A stretch of DNA of 62,333 nt, taken from positions 1 to 62,333 of the forward strand of contig CAIQJF010000062.1 of the NCBI GenBank assembly GCA_903872075.1, read 5' to 3'. The notes beneath the pieces are model-generated. The model had not been told where the DNA came from. It searched no databases and saw only the letters and a list, made by a program, of their open reading frames with translations. Numbering within the stretch: position 1 is the stretch's first letter; every line of letters starts with the position of its first letter. This DNA is from an uncultured Caulobacteraceae bacterium (GTDB lineage: Bacteria; Pseudomonadota; Alphaproteobacteria; Caulobacterales; Caulobacteraceae). A program made the position numbers and the translations under genes. Shown here in pieces: positions 1-8,479 of the stretch.

Positions 1-10
1 CCGCCGCAGC

Positions 11-48
11 CGGCGCGCCACCCGAGCGGGGGCGCGCCGTTTCTGTTT
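11..48 (+). terminator. Rho-independent terminator-like hairpin
   Basis: CGGCGCGCC (11-19) and GGCGCGCCG (31-39) form a perfect 9-bp stem. The loop can extend it with CCCG/CGGG, and TTTCTGTTT follows. The T-rich side makes this a plus-strand terminator, so it probably ends a transcript entering from left of the window rather than the minus-strand GST gene that stops at 64. Confidence 0.6.
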
Positions 49-63
49 AAGTCTCTAAAAAGA

Positions 64-681
64 TCAGCCGCCGGCCTTCGCCGAAGGCCGGTCGCGCATG
101 GCGGCCAGCCACCGGGTGACGTGAACCATATCCTCGGGGACCTTGAATCGCACCATCCGCGCGAACTCGATGCCGCTGTACAGCACGCCGTCGGCCATGG
201 TGACGCGATCGGCGGCGATCCACGGGCTTTGCGCCAGGCGGCTGTCGAAGATGGTCAGCGCCCGTACGGCCATATCCCGATTGTTCGCGGCGACCTCGGG
301 AACCTGGGTCTCCAGCGCCGCGAGGGCGGGATGCCCGTGACGCACCGCCTGCATGAGCGGCATGGCCGCCATCAGTTCGGCCCGTCGGGTCCACATCTCG
401 ATGACGGCGGCTTCGCGGGCGTCGCGGCCGAACATGTTGGGCTCGGGATAGAGCGATTCCAGATAGCGGCAGATGGCGATGGATTCGGTCAAGGCCGTTC
501 CGTCATCGAGAATGAGCGCGGGCGTGTTCGGCATCCCAACTTCCGCGAGGTATTCCTCGGTCTTGTGCGCCCCTGCCATGAGGTCGACCTGAACGATGCC
601 CAGGTCTTCGATTCCCTTTTCGGCGAGAAACCAGCGAACGCGCCGCGGGTTCGGCGCCAGGCGGCTGTCGTAGAGCTTCAT
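64..681 (-). CDS. Glutathione S-transferase family protein
   Basis: A 205-residue cytosolic GST, the usual size for the family. The N-terminal thioredoxin-like half (about 1-80) carries the cis-proline before the third strand (TPAL, P54) and the glutathione gamma-glutamyl-binding ES pair (E66-S67 in LTESIAICRYLE). The rest is the all-alpha domain. GSTs conjugate or isomerise electrophiles with glutathione; the substrate cannot be told from sequence. A good GGAGG lies 8 nt before the ATG. It is transcribed with the upstream nucleoside transporter gene across a short gap. The first-domain catalytic position looks like Ser rather than Cys or Tyr (YDSRLAPNPRR), as in beta- and theta-like bacterial GSTs. 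Confidence 0.88.
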   Translation of the reverse strand: MKLYDSRLAPNPRRVRWFLAEKGIEDLGIVQVDLMAGAHKTEEYLAEVGMPNTPALILDDGTALTESIAICRYLESLYPEPNMFGRDAREAAVIEMWTRRAELMAAMPLMQAVRHGHPALAALETQVPEVAANNRDMAVRALTIFDSRLAQSPWIAADRVTMADGVLYSGIEFARMVRFKVPEDMVHVTRWLAAMRDRPSAKAGG

Positions 682-714
682 GGGTTATCCTCCGTTGTGT
701 TGTGTGGTGTGGCG

Positions 715-1998
715 TCACTGGCCGAAGAGGGCGGCGGGCAGCGCCCCGACAACCGCCGCGGTCATGCATGTAGCCAGGAAACCGCCCATCATCGCCTTCC
801 AGACCAGCGACATCACCTCCTGACGCCGCTCGGGAACCAGGACGGTGTAGCCCGCGACATTGATGCCCACGGAGGCGATATTGCCGAAGCCGCAAAGGGC
901 ATAGGTCATGATCACCCGGGTGCGGTCGCTGATCGTCCCGGGCGCCAGGTGACTGAGATTGGCGAAGGCGGTGAACTCGGTCAGCACAAGCTTGACGCCG
1001 AGCAGCGATCCCGCAGCGGGCGCCTCGCGCCACGGGATTCCCATGACCCAGGCCAGCGGCGAGAAGGCGACGCCCAGCGCGCGTTCGACACTCATCGGCG
1101 CACCGGCGACGTTCGGCGCCAGGCCGAGCAGGCCATTGACCATGGCGATCAGGGCGACGAACACGATCAAGGTCGCCCCCACGTTCAGGGCGATCTGCAG
1201 ACCATCGGAGGTGCCACGGATCAGGGCGTCGATGGAGCTGTCGTAGTTTTTCAGGGCCGCCAGATCGAGTCCCTGCGGGGTCTCACTCTCCGGATCGCGC
1301 GGCACCAGGATGCGCGCCAGGAGCACCCCGGCCGGGGCGGAGATCAGCGAGGCGGTCAGGACATGGGCCGCGGCGTTCGGCAACACGTCGTGCAGGATGG
1401 TGGCGTAGGCGACCACGGTCGAACCGGACACACAGCTCATCCCCACGGTCAGCAGAAGGAACAGCTCAGACCGCGTCAGTGAGGCAAGGTAGCCGCGAAT
1501 GAAGATCGGACCTTCGACCTGGCCCATGAAGATGGTCGCGGCGGTCGCCAGGGCGGGTGGTCCGCGAAGGCCCATGGTCTTCTGGAACACGAAACCGAAG
1601 CCCTCGGTGAGCCATTTCAGGATTCGCCAATGCCACAGCAGGGCCGAAAGCGCGCAAATTACCAGGATCACCGGCAGGACGTGAAAGGCGAAGACGAACA
1701 ACGCGCCCGGGTTCCTAACGTCGTAGGGTTGCCCCTGACCACCCGCGAGGAAACCGAAGACAAAGGTGACCCCGGCGTTGGTGGCGTTGGCCAGGCCATC
1801 AACAGCGGCGCCCGCGCCTGCCAGAACGCCCCGCGAGGCCGGAAGGCCGAACAGGACAGCCACCAGCACCGCCTGGGCCGCGACAGCGCCAAGAGCGAGA
1901 GACCACGGGAACCGTCCACGGCGCTCGGAAAGCAGCCAGCAGAGCCCCGTGATGACGACCACTCCCAACAGGCTCTGGGCATTCTGGAGTTGAAACAT
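715..1998 (-). CDS. NupC-type concentrative nucleoside transporter
   Basis: A polytopic inner-membrane protein of 428 residues that matches the CNT/NupC family, which couples nucleoside uptake to H+ or Na+. Visible signatures are a GQVEGPIFIRGYL segment (family GQTEAPLLIRPYL), GMSCVSGSTVVAYATIL and a C-terminal YALCGFGNIASVGI, all in the transport core. I chose the ATG at 1998 because GGGGGA sits 6 nt upstream; an in-frame start 12 codons earlier lacks a ribosome site. The stop is 34 bp before the GST start, so the two are probably one transcript. Substrate preference (purine or pyrimidine) is unknown. Confidence 0.87.
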   Translation of the reverse strand: MFQLQNAQSLLGVVVITGLCWLLSERRGRFPWSLALGAVAAQAVLVAVLFGLPASRGVLAGAGAAVDGLANATNAGVTFVFGFLAGGQGQPYDVRNPGALFVFAFHVLPVILVICALSALLWHWRILKWLTEGFGFVFQKTMGLRGPPALATAATIFMGQVEGPIFIRGYLASLTRSELFLLLTVGMSCVSGSTVVAYATILHDVLPNAAAHVLTASLISAPAGVLLARILVPRDPESETPQGLDLAALKNYDSSIDALIRGTSDGLQIALNVGATLIVFVALIAMVNGLLGLAPNVAGAPMSVERALGVAFSPLAWVMGIPWREAPAAGSLLGVKLVLTEFTAFANLSHLAPGTISDRTRVIMTYALCGFGNIASVGINVAGYTVLVPERRQEVMSLVWKAMMGGFLATCMTAAVVGALPAALFGQ

Positions 1999-2118
1999 CG
2001 AGGTCCCCCGCAACCTATCCACCGTGATTGTCACACCCCCCCGATGGCAAGCCCTGTTTCGTTGGCGCTAGACTGTTGCGCGCCGCCGGACCTCGCGGCG
2101 CGCTTCCGGAACCCTGAC

Positions 2119-3033
2119 ATGACCGCGATCGAGACGCCGTCTGCGCCGCTCATTGTCGCCGGCGCCACCGGCTACGGCGTCTGGCCGGACAACAGCCTTG
2201 AGGGCGCGGTCAGATGTCTCGCCGAGCCGGTGGACGGCATCGAGATCGACGCCCTGCTGACGGCCGACGGCCACGTCGTGGCGCATCACGATTACCGGCT
2301 CAGCCGCCGCGCCACACGTCTGGACGGCCGCTGGCTGGAAGCCCGCAGCCCCCCGATCAAGGATATGCCCCTGCAGGCGCTGGCGGCCTTTGACGTGGGA
2401 ACCCTCCGACCCGAATCAGGCGACTCGGCGCGGCATCCGCACCGAACGCCCATGGATGGCGTGCGCGTTCCCACCCTGGAGGCGATCCTCGCCGCATTGC
2501 GCGCCACCCCCGGCGCGCCGCGAAAGCTCTACATCGAGATCAAGACCGACCCCCAGGACCCGCACGTATCACCGGATCACGTGGCCCTCACGGAGGCCGT
2601 CATCGCCGCGGTGGAGGCTGCGGACTGGACGGCCCACAGTAAGATCATCGCCTTCGACTGGCGGGTCCTGCGGCTCAGCCGGGTGCGCCGCCCCGAGCTC
2701 GCCAGGGCCCACCTGACGATACCGCCGGTCCTCGCCGATGATGTCAAACGCCTGCCCGACGGCGATTCGCCCTGGGCCGACGGGTGCGACCCCCGCCACT
2801 TCGGCGGTTCCGACCTGGCGGCGATCAAGGCGCACGGCGGGATGGAGTGGTCGCCCCATTTCTCGCAGGTCACGTCCGAGAGAATCGTGGAGGCGAGCGG
2901 CCTTGGCCTTCGCGTGGGACCGTGGGGACTGTCGAAGCCGGCCGACATCGACCGCATGCTGGATCTGGGCGTGTTCAGCGCCACGGTGTCGGGCCCGGCC
3001 TGGGGCCGGGGGCGATCGGCTATAGCGCGTTGA
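2119..3033 (+). CDS. GDPD-like protein lacking the catalytic His-Arg pair
   Basis: A 304-residue TIM-barrel protein of the glycerophosphodiester phosphodiesterase family. Recognisable motifs: GATGYGVWPDNS (family AHRGASGYLPENT), EIDALLTADGHVVAHHD (metal-binding E-x-D and the second His), LYIEIK and a C-terminal WGLSKPADIDRMLDLGV. The first motif lacks His-Arg: LIVA runs straight into GATGY where GlpQ-type enzymes read IVIAHRGASGY. Those residues are catalytic in characterised members, so activity is doubtful. There is no clear signal peptide. The start at 2119 is the ATG closest to the domain; an earlier in-frame ATG (2044) is possible. The 3' end overlaps the convergent flavoprotein gene by 14 bp. 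Confidence 0.72.
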   Translation: MTAIETPSAPLIVAGATGYGVWPDNSLEGAVRCLAEPVDGIEIDALLTADGHVVAHHDYRLSRRATRLDGRWLEARSPPIKDMPLQALAAFDVGTLRPESGDSARHPHRTPMDGVRVPTLEAILAALRATPGAPRKLYIEIKTDPQDPHVSPDHVALTEAVIAAVEAADWTAHSKIIAFDWRVLRLSRVRRPELARAHLTIPPVLADDVKRLPDGDSPWADGCDPRHFGGSDLAAIKAHGGMEWSPHFSQVTSERIVEASGLGLRVGPWGLSKPADIDRMLDLGVFSATVSGPAWGRGRSAIAR

Positions 3034-4429
3034 CCATCCGGGCTCGCGCGGCGTTGCGGCCGGCGATGCGGCCATAAACCAGTACGTTGGACATCGAGGA
3101 GCCGCCGCCGAAGATGCGGTCTCCGAGCACACCGCCGGCGGATTCGCCCGCCGCGAACAGCCCCGGGATCGGCAGGTCAGCCTTGTCATGGACCCGCGCT
3201 TCCGCGTCGATCCGCAGGCCGGTGCTGGTGAAACAGACAATCGCCGGGCGCATGCGCGCCGCATAGAACGGCCCCGTGAGGATCGGCTTCCAGTCCGCGC
3301 TCTGCTTGCCGAAAGCCGCATCGACGCCCTCCTCACAGAAGCCGTTGTAGGTCTCGACCGTCGTCTGCAGGGCGGGCCAGCGAATGCCCGTCAGCCTGGC
3401 CAGCGCCTCGAGCGTCGGGGCGGTCATCAGCTTCTTGGTCTGAGCGAACTCGGCCAGGGCCTCCGGGAGCCAGCTGGTGGTCGCCCGTCCTGCCCGGACC
3501 AGCTCCATCGTGTCGGGATCGGGCTGGGCGGCCGCGCGGGCTGACTCGTCGAAGATGGCGAAGCACTCGCCGCCCGTCTGCTCACGAATGACTCCCGCCA
3601 TGATGTTGTATTCCATGGTCTCGTCGACGAAGCGGCGGCCGTCGCGATTAACATAGACCAGCCAGCTGGGCAGATAGACCTCCAGCTCCTTGCGGAACCC
3701 GGGCGTGGCCAGAAGCAGGCCGCGATTATGGCCGGTGACATCCGCCCCGGCCGCTGCGCCCAGCTCCAGGTGGTCGCCCTGGGAGTGAGGCATTCCGATG
3801 TACCAGGTCCAGTCGCCGTGCATGGCCGCGTCGGGATAGTGGCGCGCCAGCAGCTCCGGATTGGCGCCAAAACCTCCGGTGGTGACTACAACAGCCGCCG
3901 CGCGCAGGGTGACGCCATCAGCCCGGATGCCGCACACGCGACCCTCCTCGATCAGCAGCTCGCGAACGCGGGTCCGCAGGGCGACATCCGCCCGTCCGCC
4001 GATCGCCCCCTCCAGGGCCGCCACGATCGCCGCGCCCGCTCCGACCGGCACGTGACCGCGCAGGTTGCCGTCAACCCCGGCGGCGTAGAGCTGATCGACC
4101 GGGAACTGCACGCCGAGGCCGATCAGCCACTCCACGGCGGCCGGCGCATCCTCGCACAGGCGGCGCACCACGGCGGGCTCCAGCCGGTACTGATTGAGCA
4201 TCATGACATAGTTGAACGCGTCCTCGGGCTTGTCGCCTTCGACCCCCGCGGCGCGCTGCACGCTTGTCCCCGCGGCATAGACATGGCCGCCGGAGAGATT
4301 GGTCGATCCGCCGAGCCGGTCTCCGGCGTCGACGATCAGGACTCTGGCCCCCTCCTCCACGGCGGCATAGGCCGCCGCCAGGCCGCTGCCGCCGCCTCCG
4401 ACGACGATGACATCATAGTCCGTGGTCAT
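3020..4429 (-). CDS. FAD-dependent oxidoreductase, KstD/fumarate reductase-like
   Basis: A 469-residue flavoprotein of the FAD_binding_2 superfamily. The N-terminal dinucleotide fold is clear (VIVVGGGGSGLAAA, with E/D ending the second strand in VLIVDAGDRLGGST). The C-terminal FAD-closing segment is GLFAAGESAGGVLGDRIFGGGSSMSNVLVYGRIAGRNAA. This family includes fumarate reductases and 3-ketosteroid delta-dehydrogenases, which remove or add hydrogens across an activated C-C bond. An AGGAG precedes the ATG. It lies 33-50 bp downstream of the old-yellow-enzyme-like gene and is probably co-transcribed with it; the pairing suggests redox chemistry on an alicyclic or steroid-like substrate (inference). 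Confidence 0.82.
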   Translation of the reverse strand: MTTDYDVIVVGGGGSGLAAAYAAVEEGARVLIVDAGDRLGGSTNLSGGHVYAAGTSVQRAAGVEGDKPEDAFNYVMMLNQYRLEPAVVRRLCEDAPAAVEWLIGLGVQFPVDQLYAAGVDGNLRGHVPVGAGAAIVAALEGAIGGRADVALRTRVRELLIEEGRVCGIRADGVTLRAAAVVVTTGGFGANPELLARHYPDAAMHGDWTWYIGMPHSQGDHLELGAAAGADVTGHNRGLLLATPGFRKELEVYLPSWLVYVNRDGRRFVDETMEYNIMAGVIREQTGGECFAIFDESARAAAQPDPDTMELVRAGRATTSWLPEALAEFAQTKKLMTAPTLEALARLTGIRWPALQTTVETYNGFCEEGVDAAFGKQSADWKPILTGPFYAARMRPAIVCFTSTGLRIDAEARVHDKADLPIPGLFAAGESAGGVLGDRIFGGGSSMSNVLVYGRIAGRNAARARMVNAL

Positions 4430-4462
4430 GGGGTGGCTCCTGTCAGGTGAGAGACGGCGCGG

Positions 4463-6415
4463 TCAAAGCATCCGGCCAAGTTCCGCGCCGCCGTGGATCG
4501 CGCTCAGCAGGTCGCCGTGGCCAAGCGCGTCGCCCGCGAGGTGAACCTCCAGACCCCGGCCGGCGAGAGCGTCGGCGAGATCGCGGTTGGGACTTTTGAT
4601 CCCGCACAGAATGACCGTGGCGGCCGCGATGTGGCGCGATCGATCGGTGAACGACGCCCCGATCTCGACCTGACCGGGGGCGATCGCGCGGATGACGGCG
4701 CCGCCGATGTGATCGAAGTCACCGCTCATGAGGCGCTCGCGCGCGGCGGCTACGGTCACCGGCGGGAAGGCGATGGTCTCGCCCAGCTTTTCCAGTCGGG
4801 AGACCAGGGTAACCTTGAGTCCGGCCGCCAACAGTACATCGGCGGCCGAGATCGCCTCGAAGGTTCCGGTGTCGTCGAAGACCAGGGCCGGCCCCGCGAG
4901 GACGGGCCGGCGGCCGACTCCGAAAAGGGTCCAGGCGTCGTGGACATGCGGCAGGTCGAACCCCGGGATCGGCTCCGCCGGCCGCGCCAGTTGAAATCCA
5001 TCCTGACGCGGACTTGCGCCGGTGGCGATGATCACGGCCTCAGGGGCCATGGCGACAACCTGATCGGCGTCGAGGGGCGCATTGAGACGCACATCCACAC
5101 CCAGAGCGTCGATCTCGGCTGCCAGCCAGCGCACGATCTGCCCGACATCGCCACGCTTCGGCGCCGAGGCCGCCAGCAGGGCCTGCCCGCCAAGCCGGCC
5201 TGTCGCCTCATGCAGCGTCACCGCATGACCACGCATGGCCAGGGTGCGGGCAGCCTCAAGTCCGGCCGGCCCGCCGCCCACCACCAGGATCCGCCGGGCG
5301 CGGGGCGCCATGTCCGTGGGCTCGAAGCTGACCTTGTCCTCCCGCGCCGCGGCCGTATTGACGACGCAGCTTAGCCGGCCGCGGCTCATCAACTGCCCGA
5401 CGCAGCCCTGATTGGTGCCGATACACGGCCGGATCCGGTGCTCTTCCAGCCGGCGCGCCTTGTTGACCAGTTCCGGGTCAGCGATCAGAGCCCGGACCAT
5501 GGAGACCATCTCCGCCTGGCCATCCCCGACGATGGCGCTGGCGTGATCGAGGGTCATGATACGCCCGACCACCATACGGGGCTTGGTCACTACAGCCGTG
5601 ATCGGAGCGTTCGCCGGCATTTCGGCGCCGAGGGGATCGTCGGCCGGGGCGATGAGCTTATGGAACCTCCAGTAGGCCCCCATATGCAGCGAGACATAGT
5701 CCACCAGCGGATCGACCGCGTGGGCGATGGCGGCGCTCAGGTCCGGCGTCAGGCCGCCCGGCACATGATCGTCGTTGGGCAGGCGCACACCCACGGCGAT
5801 GTCCTCGCCGACCTCGGCCCGGACCGCGGCGATAACCTCCAGCAGGAAGCGCAGACGGTTGGCGGGCGATCCGCCGTAGTCGTCCTCGCGCGTGTTCAGG
5901 GCCGGCGAGAGGAACTCATGGATCAGGTAGCCGCTCGAGGCATGGATATCGACGCCGTCGAGGCCCCCGTCCCGGACACGCCGCGCGGCCGCGCCGAAGG
6001 CCGCCACCACATCGTCGATCATCGCCTTGGTCATGGCCACGGGCGTGACCTGAGCCATGGGATTGGGGATGGCGCTCACCGACCAGGGCGCGGTGAGCAG
6101 GCCGGCCCCGCCGGAGGCGCCGGCATGGTAGATCTGCTGGAACAGCTTCATGCCGTGAGCATGGACCCGGCGGCTGATAGTCTCATAGAACGGCAGAACC
6201 GCGTCGGAGTGCAGGGGCAGCAGCGACGGCGCGCTGGCGTGCACGCCGCTGGCCTCCAGGGTCGACATGGCCACCCCGCCCCGCGCCCGGGCCTCATGAT
6301 AGGCGATGAGGGATTCGCCGCTGAGCAGGGTGCCGTGCGCCGAACGTACGATCCGGTTGGACAGAGTCACCGGCCCCACCTGGAGCGGCGTGAAGAGGTT
6401 GTCGTACCTGGCCAT
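4463..6415 (-). CDS. NADH:flavin oxidoreductase / 2,4-dienoyl-CoA reductase-like, altered Fe-S motif
   Basis: A 650-residue three-part enzyme: old-yellow-enzyme FMN barrel (about 1-325), an Fe-S linker, then FAD/NAD(P) Rossmann domains (ILVVGGGPAGLEAARTLAMRGHAVTLHE). The layout matches 2,4-dienoyl-CoA reductase and trimethylamine dehydrogenase. The linker reads RPCIGTNQGC...SC. Ligand positions 331, 338 and 350 are Cys, but 334 is Thr where the family has Cys (E. coli FadH spacing C-x2-C-x3-C-x11-C). The cluster is therefore incomplete or has a non-Cys ligand. ATG at 6415 is preferred over an in-frame GTG at 6424 because GGAGG lies 11 nt upstream. It probably forms an operon with the flavoprotein that follows. 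Confidence 0.83.
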   Translation of the reverse strand: MARYDNLFTPLQVGPVTLSNRIVRSAHGTLLSGESLIAYHEARARGGVAMSTLEASGVHASAPSLLPLHSDAVLPFYETISRRVHAHGMKLFQQIYHAGASGGAGLLTAPWSVSAIPNPMAQVTPVAMTKAMIDDVVAAFGAAARRVRDGGLDGVDIHASSGYLIHEFLSPALNTREDDYGGSPANRLRFLLEVIAAVRAEVGEDIAVGVRLPNDDHVPGGLTPDLSAAIAHAVDPLVDYVSLHMGAYWRFHKLIAPADDPLGAEMPANAPITAVVTKPRMVVGRIMTLDHASAIVGDGQAEMVSMVRALIADPELVNKARRLEEHRIRPCIGTNQGCVGQLMSRGRLSCVVNTAAAREDKVSFEPTDMAPRARRILVVGGGPAGLEAARTLAMRGHAVTLHEATGRLGGQALLAASAPKRGDVGQIVRWLAAEIDALGVDVRLNAPLDADQVVAMAPEAVIIATGASPRQDGFQLARPAEPIPGFDLPHVHDAWTLFGVGRRPVLAGPALVFDDTGTFEAISAADVLLAAGLKVTLVSRLEKLGETIAFPPVTVAAARERLMSGDFDHIGGAVIRAIAPGQVEIGASFTDRSRHIAAATVILCGIKSPNRDLADALAGRGLEVHLAGDALGHGDLLSAIHGGAELGRML

Positions 6416-6447
6416 CGGCGTCACGCCCTCCTATTCCGGCGCGCCGG

Positions 6448-8355
6448 CTAGTTGACTCCGAACACCAGCAGAGCGTTGCCGGGCATGGCCCCCGCGAAGC
6501 CATAGCCGGAGTTGGTGATCAGCATGCCCTTATAGAGAATCGGCCCGGCGCCGCCGCCCATCGCACCGCCGCGGGCGACGGCGCCGTTGACGGTCTTGAA
6601 ATCGCGCAGGGTGTCATAGTCCCAGAGGACCTTGCCGCTGGCGGCGTCGAAGGCCCGCAGGTGGCCGTCGTTCGAACCGGCGACGACCAGTTGCGGGGTC
6701 GCCGTGATCGCCGCGGCGTAGCCGGGGTGGCAGAACGGCTTGCCGGCGCAGAGGTCGGGCGCCGGCGCCTTCCAGAGATAGGCGCCGGTCTTGATGTCCA
6801 AGGCGTAGAGGCCCGGCCGGCCAGGTTCCGGGTAGGGGCGGCCATCGGGCACATCGCTCACCGGCACGAAGACCGCGTCGCCGGCGCTCGCCAGCCCGAA
6901 ATGGATGCCGGCGATAACGCCGCCACGGCCCACCTTCGTGCGCCAGACCATCTTGCCGCTGTCCGGGTCGATCGCATAGAGGGCCCCGGACTTCTGCCCG
7001 GCCAGCACATAGTCCTTCCCATCGCTGGCGGTCGCCAGAACGGCGGCCGCCCCGAAATCGAAGTCGGGCCCGTTCTCGGGCGGGCAGTTGGTCTTGTCCG
7101 GGGCGTCGCAGGCGACGTTCCAGGCGTCGCGCACGAGGGCCTGATAGGACCAGACGACGTGGCCGCTCTTCATGTCCAGGGCGACAATCGCGTCACTCAG
7201 CGTCGTCGTCGGCGTGGAATAGTTGTCGCCGGTGGCGATGTAGAGCCGCCCGCGCTTCGCATCCACCGCCGGCGAGTTCCACAGGGCGATGCCCGAAGGC
7301 CCGAAACGCGGGACGCCATTGGCGTTGACGCCCTGAGGGACCGGCGGGTCGGTCATATAGGTCTGCCACACGGGTTTGCCTGTCGCGGCCTCATAGGCGA
7401 CCACCGACCCTCGGAACGTGCAGCAGGCATAGGTCGGGCTGGCGCTACGGGCCTCTTCCAGGGAGGACACCGGCACGTAGAGCCGCCGGCCGTAGAGGAC
7501 CGGCGTGGCGGTGATCGTGGCGTTGGGATGGGCGTCCGGCTTGCGCTTCCAGACCAGGGCGCCGGTGCGGGCGCTGATCGCATAGAGGTTGCCGATGAGG
7601 TCGCCGAAATACAGGCGCGGCCGCGCGGCGGCGTCGCCGGACCGCCAGGATGAGACCGCGATGCCGGTCCGCACCTCGGCCGAGGCATGGAACGTCCAGC
7701 GCGCGCAGCCGGTACGCCGGTCCAGGGCGAACACGGTGCCGTCATGACTGCCCACGAAGATCGCCCCGCCGGCCACGGAAGGCTGCGAACGCGCGCGAAC
7801 CGCATTGGGGAAGGCCAGGGACCACTTCAGAGTAAGGCGCCCGACGTTGCCGGGATCGACGCCCGCGACCTTGGCCGGAATGGCGTGCGTATTCTGCGGA
7901 GTCAGCCCCCAGCCGGCCATGGCCGGCGGGTCGGAGAGGTCGAAGGGGGAACCGCCCGGTTTGCACATCAACGGCGCCTGCACATGGCTGCCGAAGGCGC
8001 GGGCGGCGAGGTATTCGGCTACCATGCGCTTGTCCGTGGTCGAAAGACCGTGGGCCTGGGCCCGCATGACCCCCTGGGTCAGGGCATGGTTGATCGATTC
8101 AGGCGTCATCAGTTCGATCATCGCCCGCTGGGGCGCGCGGTTGACGCCCTGTTCGTGGCAGGCCGAGCAGACGCTTTCGTAGATCTCGGTTCCACGCTTG
8201 ACCGTCGCCGGCGGAAGCTTGTCGAGGACCCGCATGCCGTGGACGTTCTCGGCCCCCGGCGCCGGCGCGGCGGAAACGGCCGGCGCGATGAGACTTGCCG
8301 CAATGGCCGCGCATGAAAACACCCAGGCGCCGAGCGCCTGCGACATGTGGCCCAT
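6448..8355 (-). CDS. PQQ-dependent dehydrogenase with N-terminal cytochrome c (PVA dehydrogenase-like)
   Basis: A 635-residue periplasmic quinohemoprotein. After a signal peptide (about 1-30, ending VSAAPAPG) comes a small c-type cytochrome domain with one heme site, CSACH (C63, C66, H67). A beta-propeller of repeated W-motif blades follows (GAILVGSHDG-type, TGALVWKRKP, SGHVVWSYQ, SGKMVWRTKVG, SGKVLWDYDT). That order is typical of polyvinyl-alcohol dehydrogenase (cytochrome) and related secondary-alcohol dehydrogenases, which pass electrons from PQQH2 to heme. Start: GGAGG is 8 nt from the ATG at 8355; ATG 8361 is only 2 nt from it. No PQQ biosynthesis genes are in the window. It lies upstream of the dienoyl-reductase-like gene on the same strand. 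Confidence 0.82.
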   Translation of the reverse strand: MGHMSQALGAWVFSCAAIAASLIAPAVSAAPAPGAENVHGMRVLDKLPPATVKRGTEIYESVCSACHEQGVNRAPQRAMIELMTPESINHALTQGVMRAQAHGLSTTDKRMVAEYLAARAFGSHVQAPLMCKPGGSPFDLSDPPAMAGWGLTPQNTHAIPAKVAGVDPGNVGRLTLKWSLAFPNAVRARSQPSVAGGAIFVGSHDGTVFALDRRTGCARWTFHASAEVRTGIAVSSWRSGDAAARPRLYFGDLIGNLYAISARTGALVWKRKPDAHPNATITATPVLYGRRLYVPVSSLEEARSASPTYACCTFRGSVVAYEAATGKPVWQTYMTDPPVPQGVNANGVPRFGPSGIALWNSPAVDAKRGRLYIATGDNYSTPTTTLSDAIVALDMKSGHVVWSYQALVRDAWNVACDAPDKTNCPPENGPDFDFGAAAVLATASDGKDYVLAGQKSGALYAIDPDSGKMVWRTKVGRGGVIAGIHFGLASAGDAVFVPVSDVPDGRPYPEPGRPGLYALDIKTGAYLWKAPAPDLCAGKPFCHPGYAAAITATPQLVVAGSNDGHLRAFDAASGKVLWDYDTLRDFKTVNGAVARGGAMGGGAGPILYKGMLITNSGYGFAGAMPGNALLVFGVN

Positions 8356-8479
8356 GGCCATTTCCTCCCACCCGATCCGGCCGACACCGGATCCCGTCGC
8401 GTCTGATTGCGCAACAGGTTTCAGGTTTACACGGTCCCGCGCGCTTGGCCACACCGAACCTTGGCCCAAGGCGCGGGAC

